Below are positions 17,001 to 24,650 of a stretch of DNA of 64,000 bases, piece after piece. The stretch is taken from NCBI RefSeq assembly GCF_000199675.1, contig NC_014960.1, positions 62,001 to 126,000 on the forward strand, read 5' to 3'. Made by a program: the position numbers and the translations under genes. The notes below the pieces were generated by a model that made no database searches, had not been told where the DNA came from, and saw only the letters and a program-made list of their open reading frames with translations. Within the stretch, counting starts at the first letter, position 1. Every line of letters starts with the position of its first letter. This DNA is from Anaerolinea thermophila UNI-1. Lineage in GTDB: Bacteria; Chloroflexota; Anaerolineae; Anaerolineales; Anaerolineaceae.

Positions 17001-18966
17001 CGACCTGCCGCTGGCGCTGACGGTGGGCGATGAGATTGCCGTGCCGGTGGGGGTGTACAACTACCTGCCCGAACCGCAAACCGTGCGCCTGGTGCTGGAA
17101 CAAGCCGAATGGTTCGACCTGCTGGACGAACCCGAAAAGAGCATGACCATCGGCGCGAATGAGGTCAGTGTGGTTTACTTCCGCATCCGCGCCAAAGCCT
17201 TCGGCGCGCAACCCTTCAAGGTGACGGCGTATGGCTCGCGCCTTTCGGATGCCATCCTCAAATCGGTGCAGGTCTATCCCGACGGCAAGCCCATCCGCCT
17301 GAGCGCTTCCGACCGTCTGGAAGCGGGCAAGCCTTTCCAGCAATCCTTCTTCTTCCCGCCCGAAGCCATCCCCGGCACGCAGAAAGTGCTGGTGAAGGTT
17401 TATCCGGGGGTGTTCAGTCAGGTGGTGGAAGGGCTGGAGAGTCTTCTGCGCATGCCTTTTGGGTGCTTTGAGCAGACGTCTTCGATTACCTATCCCAACG
17501 TGCTGGCGCTGGATTACCTGCGCACTTCGGGAAAAAGCGCGCCGGAAGTGGAGATGAAAGCCGAGGAATACATCAACCTGGGGTATCAGCGCCTGACCAC
17601 CTTTGAGGTGGCGGGCGGCGGCTTCTCGCTGTTCGGCAATCCGCCCGCCGACCGCATGCTCACCGCCTACGGCTTGCAGGAATTTGCCGACATGGCGCGC
17701 GTGCATCCGGTGGATGAGGCGCTGGTGCGCCGCGCCGCCGACTGGCTGATGAGCCAGCAAGCCAGCGATGGCTCTTGGGAGAACGACCGCGGGCTGGTGC
17801 ATGAAAACACCTGGCAGTCGCTGGGCAACGACCGCCTGCCGGTGACCGCCTACGTGGTGTGGAGTTTGATTGACGCCGGTTTCGTGGACGAAAGCGCCAC
17901 GCAAAGGGGGATCATTTACCTGCACGGTCACCTCAACGAGGCGAAAGACCCCTACGTGCTGGGTCTGGTTGCCAATGCGCTGGTTGCCGCCGACCGCGCG
18001 CACGGCGCAGACATCGGCACCGATGCCAACGCCGCGCTGGGAGAACTGGCACTGCAGGCTCAGCGCAACGGCTCGCAGGTTTTCTGGCAGAGCAGTGTGG
18101 CGACCTTTACCGGCGCAGAAGGGCGCACCGGCAGTATCGAGACCACGGCACTGGCGGCGCTGGCGATGTTACGCGCCCAGGTCTATCCCGACCTGACCAA
18201 CGGCGCACTGGCGTACCTGATTGCTCAGAAGGACTCGTTCGGCACCTGGCACAGCACCCAGGCTACCGTGCTGTCGCTCAAAGCCCTGCTGGAAGGCATC
18301 CGCATGGGGGGTGAGAAAATGGATGCGCGCGTCACCCTGACGCTCAACGGCGGGCAGACGCGCACCCTGCAGGTGACGCCGGACAACTTCGACGTGGTGC
18401 AGATGGTGACCTTTGACGATGTGCCGCTGGGACGCGAGAACGTGGTGGAGATGACCATGGAAGGGCAGGGCAACCTGATGGCGCAGGTGGTGGGCAGTTA
18501 CTACCTGCCCTGGAGCCAGATGAGCCGTTACCCCGACCTTTTCCCGATGGATGAAGGGCTGGACTTGCGGGTGACCTACGACCGCACCGAGTTAAGCGTG
18601 GCTGATACCGTCACCGTGCAGGTGGCGGCAACCCTCAAACAGGAAGGCGCACGCGCCGAAGCGGTGATGCTCGATTTGGGCATTCCGCCGGGTTTCAGCG
18701 TGATGACCGAAGACCTGGATGCGCTGGTGACGCGCTACAGCGACGTCCTGCCTGCCGAGACGCGCCTGGAGCGCTACGAACTCACCGGGCGGCAGGTGCT
18801 GATTTACCTGACCGGCATGAAAGGCGGCGAACCCTTCACCTTCACCTACCGTTTGCGGGCGCGCTTCCCCCTGCGGGCGCAGGCGCCCTCGGCGCTGGCG
18901 TACGATTACTACAACCCGCAACAGCAGGGCGAACTGCCGCCGCAGTTGCTGGTGGTCAACCCGTAA
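14005..18966 (+). CDS. Alpha-2-macroglobulin family protein with internal membrane domain
   Basis: 1653 residues. A signal/anchor helix (residues 8-24) is followed by MG-type beta domains with SDKPLYQPGQVIHLRALALD at about residue 150, the classic macroglobulin motif. The thioester motif PFGCFEQT (Cys1154-Phe-Glu-Gln1157) sits in an alpha-alpha toroid (YGLQEFADMARV and later). Such proteins trap proteases by covalent thioester attack after bait cleavage. Unusually, about 190 residues (~685-875) form five or six membrane helices where the bait-region neighbourhood is expected, followed by a Pro/Gln linker and WIPDAVTDENG. GGAGGAG precedes the ATG. It ends 3 bp from the convergent lacZ stop. 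Confidence 0.88.
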   Translation: MSRKTLVWLILTALILVGAVVLVERVVHYASLPSNLPPQEVVVVGQNRFIPGTQAALRLQVRDPFKGNPIPDAEVSLALRPKAGGNALTLYTGRSDANGMVEASFVVPMVDAPEQTLLVTSKSPLGTEQLEQPVHVAREYRVLLSSDKPLYQPGQVIHLRALALDAFDLRPAAGRDITLTIADGKGNKVFRKTLTTSAYGAAWTDFQLADEVNTGEYKITAQMGNTSSEKTVRVERYVLPKFKVEMRTERTYYQPGQHVNGTLTANYFFGKPVAGGEVTLEGYTFDVQRNTVFTLEGTTDEQGQYTFAFDLPVFMTGSELEGGMGRFYLQATVTDGARHAETANLSLPVSANGLVVDIVPEGGYVRAGLENIFYLFTRYPDGTPAEATVQVTFTDSNTTFTVQTDAYGLGEVRVIPPQPYVYITLQAQDRRGASAYREVSFEGEWTGESIILRPDKPVYRVGETMNLTLFSTQAQGTVYLDIVRGGQTLSTRSVPLQGGRAEVAVDLSPEMYGTLELHAYKILPSGTITRDTRLVVVDPANDLSLAVQPGQDTYRPGEDAQLDVQVSGADGAGVAAALGIAIVDESVFALAEQDPGFARLYFLLESEILTPRYDLHGYELPDLAYSQRFEQTSPTLRQDVERAARASLAEAVRAGGKSAFSLAASSRPQSLNRARQMQVSFFNRLSGVFFPVFLLTAAGAVFGVVCALARQKRFWRSFFTALGILLGLILLILLIPWGNYSWDRSIGGRLTGFLQTFFEKMDALIVLFPLVGLLGISGLAGTAIRRRDWTLGGTVLLLVLAFVSLVLFLIAGRFGNRFPSSGGLISLLIFYLLVMLSGWVRTAGFLWERAFTPAFFGAALAIFLTLGWTPMLMMMGAASAPAPMAEDFGVPERRLVQGAVPMAPQPTLAPGMVMEKGVESGGESQQPAQQEPRLRQYFPETMIWIPDAVTDENGFLRLNFPVADSITTWRITALASSADGRLGSVDAPLRVFQDFFIDLDLPLALTVGDEIAVPVGVYNYLPEPQTVRLVLEQAEWFDLLDEPEKSMTIGANEVSVVYFRIRAKAFGAQPFKVTAYGSRLSDAILKSVQVYPDGKPIRLSASDRLEAGKPFQQSFFFPPEAIPGTQKVLVKVYPGVFSQVVEGLESLLRMPFGCFEQTSSITYPNVLALDYLRTSGKSAPEVEMKAEEYINLGYQRLTTFEVAGGGFSLFGNPPADRMLTAYGLQEFADMARVHPVDEALVRRAADWLMSQQASDGSWENDRGLVHENTWQSLGNDRLPVTAYVVWSLIDAGFVDESATQRGIIYLHGHLNEAKDPYVLGLVANALVAADRAHGADIGTDANAALGELALQAQRNGSQVFWQSSVATFTGAEGRTGSIETTALAALAMLRAQVYPDLTNGALAYLIAQKDSFGTWHSTQATVLSLKALLEGIRMGGEKMDARVTLTLNGGQTRTLQVTPDNFDVVQMVTFDDVPLGRENVVEMTMEGQGNLMAQVVGSYYLPWSQMSRYPDLFPMDEGLDLRVTYDRTELSVADTVTVQVAATLKQEGARAEAVMLDLGIPPGFSVMTEDLDALVTRYSDVLPAETRLERYELTGRQVLIYLTGMKGGEPFTFTYRLRARFPLRAQAPSALAYDYYNPQQQGELPPQLLVVNP

Positions 18967-18969
18967 ATC

Positions 18970-21900
18970 TTACAGGCGCTGGCGGCTCAACGCCCAGGGC
19001 GAGTCGTCAGCCATCAGTGGACGCAGGCGCAGGCGGAAGTAATGCTCTTCCGCCTTCACCTGATCCCGCTCCAGCCTGCCGGGACCGCACGAGGCACTGC
19101 CCAAGCCGGAGTGGAAGGGGTCCACGTGCAGGATGACTTCCGGCACGCGGGTCAATTCATGCGGGTGGCGGGCTTGCGCGAGGTCTTCAACGGTGTAGTG
19201 GTGGGCGCTGAAGAAGAAGGGGGCTTCGGCGCACACGCCCAGCCCGTTGCCGGCTTCGTCGCGCAGGCACACCCAGCGCACTTCACTGCGGGTGCCGTTT
19301 TCCTGCGGGACGACATACGGCACAAACAGGTCATCCACGTGCATCTGGTACACGCCCACGCGGGCGCTTTCCTGCCGGTCGCTGTAGGCTTCATGAGGAC
19401 CGCGCCCGTACCACTGCACCCGCTCCATGCCGGGCTGTAAGACGGCTTCGATGCCCAGGCGCGGCAGGAAGGGCAAGCCGCTCACCGCGGGGACGAAATC
19501 CACCTCGATGAGCAGGTCGCCGCTGGTGTAGAAGGTATAGGTGGTGGTCAGGTCGAAGGCGGCGCGCGGCAGGTAGATGTCGCTCACCCCGCGGGAGAGC
19601 AGTTCCTGCACGTCGTAGGGCAGGCTTTGACCGCGCTCCAGCAGGAAGGCGCGGGCAGTTTCCAGCAGGTCGGCGATGCGCCCGCTCTGCGCCATCACCT
19701 GCACCAGGGCTTGGGTGCGGGCAGTTTTCTCCACCTTCTTGGGCAGGTCGTCCTTCACTCCCAGGCGGGCAATCAGCGCGTCCAGGGCGGCATCGTCAAA
19801 GTACACGTTCAAGCCGTTCTGGAACAGGCGCAGGCGCTGTTCGGCGGTTTCAAAGGGCGGCAGGGTGATGTGATTCGGCACTGCCAGGCGCGAATGCACC
19901 ACCATGCGCGCGCTGTAAGGGCTGAGGGCGCGGAAAAGCACCTGCGAGACGCTCTCTTCCAGTTGATCGTAGCCCGCGGCGCGCCAGCGCAGGGCGGCGC
20001 GCTCGTCTCCCCAGGTGTTGAGGTCATTTTCGGTGGGCGCGCGCCAGATCTGCACCTTTGGCGCCTGCGCCAGCAGTTCGCGCCCTTCGATTTGCAGGGA
20101 GACCAGTTTCCCCGCGGCGCGGTCGAAGCACGCCGTGACCGCGCCGCCGTTGAGGGTGACCTGCGCGCCGTCTTCTTTGACCGTCAGCGCGGGCATCTTC
20201 TCAAGCGGCACGGGGAGCGGGGCAGTGCGCGGGATGGGCAGGACAATTTGCTCCCAGGCAACTTCATGACCGGCGGGCGCCCAGGGTTCATCCTCTTTCA
20301 GGCGGAAGGATACTTCCAGAATGACTTCATGCTTGCTTTCGTCGGGCAAAGACTCCAGCGGCAGGACGATTTCGCGGCTTTCGCCGGCGGATACGGGCGG
20401 AACGGGCATCTCGCCGCTCTGCCAGACCTCGCCCGCGCTGGTCACCTGCCAGCGCAGGGTCAGGTGGCTCAAGTCGCGGAAGGCGTAGCGGTTGCGCAGG
20501 CTCAGGCGTCCCTGCAGGGCATCCACGGCTTCCACGCGCACCGGCTCATAGACCTTTTTGACTTCCCAGTAGGCGGGGTGCGGGGTGCGGTCGGGGAAGA
20601 CGATGCCGTTACAGCAGAAGGAAAAGTCCGAGGGGGAATCGCCAAAGTCGCCGCCGTAGGCGTACCAGCGCCGTCCGTCGGGGGTGGTGCGTTCCAGTCC
20701 CTGATCCACCCAGTCCCAGACGAAGGCGCCGCACAGGCGCGGGTAGGTCTCGATGATGTCCCAGTAGTCCTTGAGGTTGCCGGGACTGTTGCCCATGGCG
20801 TGGGCGTACTCGCACAGCACAAAGGGGCGGGTCTCGCCGGGGGCGGTGGCGTACTCCACCAGTTGATCCAGGCGCGGGTACATGGCGCTGAGGATGTCGA
20901 GGTAAGGCTCATTGCGCGCCGATTCGTAATGCACCGGTCGGGTGGGGTCGTGGGTGTGCATCCACTCTGCCAGCGCGGCGTGGTTTTCGCCGTAGCCGGA
21001 TTCGTTGCCCATCGACCAGATGATCACCGAGGGGTGGTTGCGGTCGCGAATCACCATGCGGCTTCCGCGCTCCAGGAAGGCGGTGCGCCAGGCGGGGTCT
21101 TTGGCAAAGCGATCCCACAAGCCGTGGGATTCGATGTTGGCTTCGTCAATCAGGTACAAGCCGTACTGGTCGCACAGGTCGTACCAGCGCGGGTCGTTGG
21201 GGTAGTGGCTGGTGCGCACGGCGTTGATGTTGGCTTGCTTCATTAAGAGGATGTCCTGAATCATCGACTCTACGGTGATGGCATGACCACTCTGCGGCAG
21301 GTGTTCGTGGCGGTTGACGCCGCGCAGGATGATGGGACTGCCGTTGACGAAAATTTTGCCGTCGTGTACCTCGACGGTGCGGAAGCCCACCGGGTGGCGC
21401 AGGACTTCCAGCAGGTTGCCGTGCGCGTCGCGCAGGGAGAGGATGAGGGTGTACAGGTTGGGGGTTTCCGCCGTCCACAGGGCGGCATCGGGTACATCGT
21501 CGGAGAGGACGAAGGTTTCCTCGGACTCGCCAAGCAGGTCAAAGGTTGCCGAGCGCACCCAGCCGTGCGCGGGGTTGCCCGCCGGGTCGTAGAGGGCGGC
21601 TTCCAGCGTCAATCCCTGGAAAGAGCGGGCGGACTGGTTCTTGAGGAAGAGGGTCACTTCCAGGCGGGCGTGGCGGTAGTCATCGGTGAGGGGGGTGTGG
21701 ATGACGAAATCGCGGATGTGCGCCGGCGGGCGGGCAATCAGATAGACATCGCGGAAGATGCCGGAGAGGAACCACATGTCCTGATCTTCCAGGTAACTGC
21801 CGTCCGACCAGCGGAAGACGCGCACCGCCAGCACGTTCTCACCCTCTTTCAGGTAAGGGGTGATGTTGAACTCGGCGGGCAGGCGGCTGTCCTTGCTGAA

Positions 21901-22368
21901 GCCGACCATTTTGCCGTTGAGGTACACGTAGAACGCCGAGTCCACGCCTTCAAAGACGAGGAAGACCTGACGCTCGCGCCACGTCTCCGGCACGGAGAAG
22001 GTCAGGCGGTACGAACCGGTCTCGTTGGTGTCGTGCGGCACTTTGGGGCAGGCGCTGGTATCGAAGGCGTAACTGGACGCCAGATAGCGGGGGATGCCGT
22101 AGCCCAGCACCTGCCAGTTGGAAGGCACGGGCAGGGTATCCCAGGCTGAGTCGTCGAAGTCGGGGGCTTCGAAACCGGCGGGGGCGTCTTCAGGGGTAGG
22201 GGAAAAGTGGAATTTCCACGAACCGTTCAGTAAAAGGAAGTAAGGACTGCGCTCGCGCTCATTGCGCAGGGCGTCGGCAACATCGGAATACGGCAGAAGG
22301 GTGGCGTGCATGGGTTCGCGGTGGATGCCCTGCACGGCGGGGTTTTCCCAATCGTTCAAAGAAGTCAT
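18970..22368 (-). CDS. lacZ: Beta-galactosidase, GH2, LacZ type
   Basis: 1132 residues, longer than E. coli LacZ (about 1023). All five domains are recognisable: the sugar-binding jelly roll (PSNWQVLGYGIPRY), the TIM barrel with acid/base Glu456 in SMGNESGYG and nucleophile Glu520 in FVLCEYAHAMGNS, and the C-terminal domain (VQWYGRGPHEAYSDRQ). It hydrolyses beta-D-galactosides in the cytoplasm. There is no signal peptide. About 100 extra residues (~836-937), mostly helical, interrupt domain 5. AGGAGG precedes the ATG. No permease or LacI-type regulator is adjacent. Confidence 0.93.
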   Translation of the reverse strand: MTSLNDWENPAVQGIHREPMHATLLPYSDVADALRNERERSPYFLLLNGSWKFHFSPTPEDAPAGFEAPDFDDSAWDTLPVPSNWQVLGYGIPRYLASSYAFDTSACPKVPHDTNETGSYRLTFSVPETWRERQVFLVFEGVDSAFYVYLNGKMVGFSKDSRLPAEFNITPYLKEGENVLAVRVFRWSDGSYLEDQDMWFLSGIFRDVYLIARPPAHIRDFVIHTPLTDDYRHARLEVTLFLKNQSARSFQGLTLEAALYDPAGNPAHGWVRSATFDLLGESEETFVLSDDVPDAALWTAETPNLYTLILSLRDAHGNLLEVLRHPVGFRTVEVHDGKIFVNGSPIILRGVNRHEHLPQSGHAITVESMIQDILLMKQANINAVRTSHYPNDPRWYDLCDQYGLYLIDEANIESHGLWDRFAKDPAWRTAFLERGSRMVIRDRNHPSVIIWSMGNESGYGENHAALAEWMHTHDPTRPVHYESARNEPYLDILSAMYPRLDQLVEYATAPGETRPFVLCEYAHAMGNSPGNLKDYWDIIETYPRLCGAFVWDWVDQGLERTTPDGRRWYAYGGDFGDSPSDFSFCCNGIVFPDRTPHPAYWEVKKVYEPVRVEAVDALQGRLSLRNRYAFRDLSHLTLRWQVTSAGEVWQSGEMPVPPVSAGESREIVLPLESLPDESKHEVILEVSFRLKEDEPWAPAGHEVAWEQIVLPIPRTAPLPVPLEKMPALTVKEDGAQVTLNGGAVTACFDRAAGKLVSLQIEGRELLAQAPKVQIWRAPTENDLNTWGDERAALRWRAAGYDQLEESVSQVLFRALSPYSARMVVHSRLAVPNHITLPPFETAEQRLRLFQNGLNVYFDDAALDALIARLGVKDDLPKKVEKTARTQALVQVMAQSGRIADLLETARAFLLERGQSLPYDVQELLSRGVSDIYLPRAAFDLTTTYTFYTSGDLLIEVDFVPAVSGLPFLPRLGIEAVLQPGMERVQWYGRGPHEAYSDRQESARVGVYQMHVDDLFVPYVVPQENGTRSEVRWVCLRDEAGNGLGVCAEAPFFFSAHHYTVEDLAQARHPHELTRVPEVILHVDPFHSGLGSASCGPGRLERDQVKAEEHYFRLRLRPLMADDSPWALSRQRL

Positions 22369-22723
22369 GAATGCCTCCTGATTCGAGCATCAGGGGATAT
22401 TGTACATGAGGAAGGGAGAAGGGGAAAGCGCAGATGGGAAAAAGTTCTATCTTTATTGTTAAGAAGGTGTTATTAAAATATGAAAATGGTCGCGCGCGCC
22501 CTGATCCTGCCGATGGGTGCGGGCAAGCGTTCCTGCGAAGGCACAGTAAACGCCAGGGAAGGTCTCGGTCGGTGAACCTGTCGAGGCGCATATTCTCATC
22601 CTCTTCGCGTCCTTTGCGTCCTGGCGGTGATCTTCAGTCGTGTCACTGTACCCCCCGCGGGGCGGGCAAGGGATTGCTGAAAGGAATCATTTTTTGATCC
22701 ATTTCATCATCGGAGGTGTCCTC
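22369..22723. repeat. Intergenic region with dispersed repeat copy B (22571-22630)
   Basis: Between divergent lacZ and plsY. Positions 22571-22630 read GTGAACCTGTCGAGGCGCA and then TCTTCGCGTCCTTTGCGTC, ending in TGGCGGTG: the same order of modules as copy A. TACAAT on the minus strand near 22400 may be the lacZ -10. Nothing coding is supported. Confidence 0.65.
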
Positions 22724-23338
22724 ATGGATCTGTGGAACATCCTTTCCTTCATGGCATTGGGCTTCACGCTGGGGAGCATCCCCTTTGCGTACATCCTGGC
22801 GCGGGTGTTCACCGGCAGGGACGTGCGCGCCATTGGCGACGGCAACCCCGGGGCGGCAAACGCCTGGAAGGCGGGCGGCTGGCGCATTGGATTGCTGGCG
22901 GTGTTCTTTGACCTGTGCAAGGGCTTCCTGCCGCTCTTCCTGGCTCAACGCGCCGGGCTGAGCGAGTGGGCGCTGGTGCCGGTGGCGCTCTCGCCCATCC
23001 TCGGGCATGCCCTTCAGCCCTTTTTGCAGTTTCGCGGCGGCAAAGCCCTGGCGGTCAGCGGCGGGGTGTGGCTGGCGTGGATTGGTCCGCGGGTGTTCCC
23101 TGTTTACGCTTCGCTGACCCTGCCAGTGCTGGCTCTGCAGGAAGAACACGCCTGGGCGGCATTCTCCGGCACGCTGGCACTGCTGGCGTATGCTCTCTGG
23201 CTGGGGACTTCGCCCGCGCTGATGGTCTTTGCCGCGCTGAACATGGTGCTGATTGGCTGGACGCACCGCCGCGAACTGGCGCACGCTCCCCGTCCGCGCG
23301 CCTGGGTGGGACACCTGCTTTCGCGGAGGGAGGCATGA
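22724..23338 (+). CDS. plsY: Acyl-phosphate:glycerol-3-phosphate acyltransferase
   Basis: 204 residues with five to six membrane helices. The three PlsY motifs are present: GSIPFAYILAR (motif 1), GDGNPGAANAWK (GSGNxGATN-like) and LGHALQPFLQFRGGKALA (GHxFPxFxxFxGGKG-like). PlsY acylates position 1 of glycerol-3-phosphate using acyl-phosphate, the first step of phospholipid synthesis. Motif residues deviate slightly (Ala for Thr in motif 2, Ala for Gly in motif 3). GGAGGT fixes the ATG at 22724. It overlaps the next gene by four bases (ATGA). Confidence 0.88.
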   Translation: MDLWNILSFMALGFTLGSIPFAYILARVFTGRDVRAIGDGNPGAANAWKAGGWRIGLLAVFFDLCKGFLPLFLAQRAGLSEWALVPVALSPILGHALQPFLQFRGGKALAVSGGVWLAWIGPRVFPVYASLTLPVLALQEEHAWAAFSGTLALLAYALWLGTSPALMVFAALNMVLIGWTHRRELAHAPRPRAWVGHLLSRREA

Positions 23339-24507
23339 ACGGCTTACCGACCCTCTCTCTTTTCGAGCATGCCCCGCAGATGGCGGTGTTTTTCCTGACC
23401 CTGGGGGTGTTCATTGCCCTGTCCAATTTCTTCCTCGTCCGCCGTCTGGGCGATTATCCCGCGCCCAACACCTTCCCGCGTGTCTCGGTGCTGGTGCCGG
23501 CGCGCAACGAGGAAGCCAACATCGAAGCCTGCCTGCGTTCCCTGCTGACGCAGGACTATCCTAACTATGAGGTGCTGGCGCTGGATGACCACTCCACCGA
23601 TGGCACGGGGGCGATTCTGGCGCGGCTGGCGGCGGAGTTCCCGCATCTGCGCGTGCTGAAGGGCGAGCCGCTCCCGCCGGGCTGGCTGGGCAAGCACTGG
23701 GCGTGCCATCAACTGGCGCAGGCGGCGCAGGGCGACCTGCTGCTCTTCACCGACGCCGATACCCGCCACGCTCCCGCCATGCTGAGGCGCGCTGTGGCGG
23801 CGCAGGTGGCGGAGGACGCCGACCTGCTCACCGCCTTCCCGTATGAAGAGGCGCATTCCTGGGGGGAGAAGTTAATTATCCCGGTGATGGGCTTCGGCAT
23901 CTTTTCCTTCCTGCCGGTGGCGCTGGCGCAAAGGCTGGGCTGGCGCGGGCTTTCGGTGACCATCGGGCAGTTCATGCTCTTCCGCCGTTCGGCGTTTGAA
24001 GCCGTGGGTGGGTTTGCCGCCGTGCGCGCTCACGCCGTGGATGACGTTGCCCTGGGGCGGCGCATTCTGGAACAGGGCTTCCGCTGGCGTCTGCTGGATG
24101 CCACCGAAGAGGTGCATTGCCGCATGTACCACAATCTGCGCGAGGCGGTGGACGGCTTTACCAAGAACGTCTTTGCTTTCTTTGATTACCACGTCCTGCT
24201 CTACGTGCTGGCATGGACGTGGGTGAGCATTTGTTTCCTTGAGCCGCCGCTGGCGCTGATGGGTGCGGCGCTGAACTTTCCATTGACGGATTTCCCCCTG
24301 CCGCTGGCGCAGATTGCCGTGGTGGAGACGCTCTTCCTGTGGGTCATTGCCGCCATGCGCTTCCGCTTCCCGCCGCTGGTCATCCTCTTCTACCCGCTGA
24401 GCATTGCCCTGTTCGTGATGATTGCCGTGCGCTCGCTGGTCTTTACCCTGCAGGGAAAGGCGGAGTGGAAGGGGCGCGCGCTTTCGCGTCCTGCCCTGCG
24501 CTGGTGA
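23335..24507 (+). CDS. Membrane glycosyltransferase family 2 (CrtQ/HpnB-like)
   Basis: 390 residues. An N-terminal membrane helix is followed by a GT-A domain: VSVLVPARNEEANIEACLRS, DDHSTDGTG (Asp pair), LLLFTDADTRHAP (DxD-like) and GWLGKHWACHQLA. Three or four C-terminal helices follow. The PLPPGWLGK segment is typical of glycosyltransferases near carotenoid or hopanoid pathways, but no such pathway gene is adjacent here. Its neighbour PlsY is a lipid-synthesis enzyme with an overlapping stop/start, so a lipid acceptor is plausible. Confidence 0.78.
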   Translation: MNGLPTLSLFEHAPQMAVFFLTLGVFIALSNFFLVRRLGDYPAPNTFPRVSVLVPARNEEANIEACLRSLLTQDYPNYEVLALDDHSTDGTGAILARLAAEFPHLRVLKGEPLPPGWLGKHWACHQLAQAAQGDLLLFTDADTRHAPAMLRRAVAAQVAEDADLLTAFPYEEAHSWGEKLIIPVMGFGIFSFLPVALAQRLGWRGLSVTIGQFMLFRRSAFEAVGGFAAVRAHAVDDVALGRRILEQGFRWRLLDATEEVHCRMYHNLREAVDGFTKNVFAFFDYHVLLYVLAWTWVSICFLEPPLALMGAALNFPLTDFPLPLAQIAVVETLFLWVIAAMRFRFPPLVILFYPLSIALFVMIAVRSLVFTLQGKAEWKGRALSRPALRW

Positions 24508-24650
24508 GAGAAGGGGATATTTTGGAGGCGCTGGCAGGGAGAACAGTCCAATGGAGGTAAAATTACAACTTCATTACTAAACGAAGAAAACTTATCGATT
24601 TATGGTACAATCAACCTGGTTTTTCCCGTCCCGTGTGATAAGGGAGTTTC

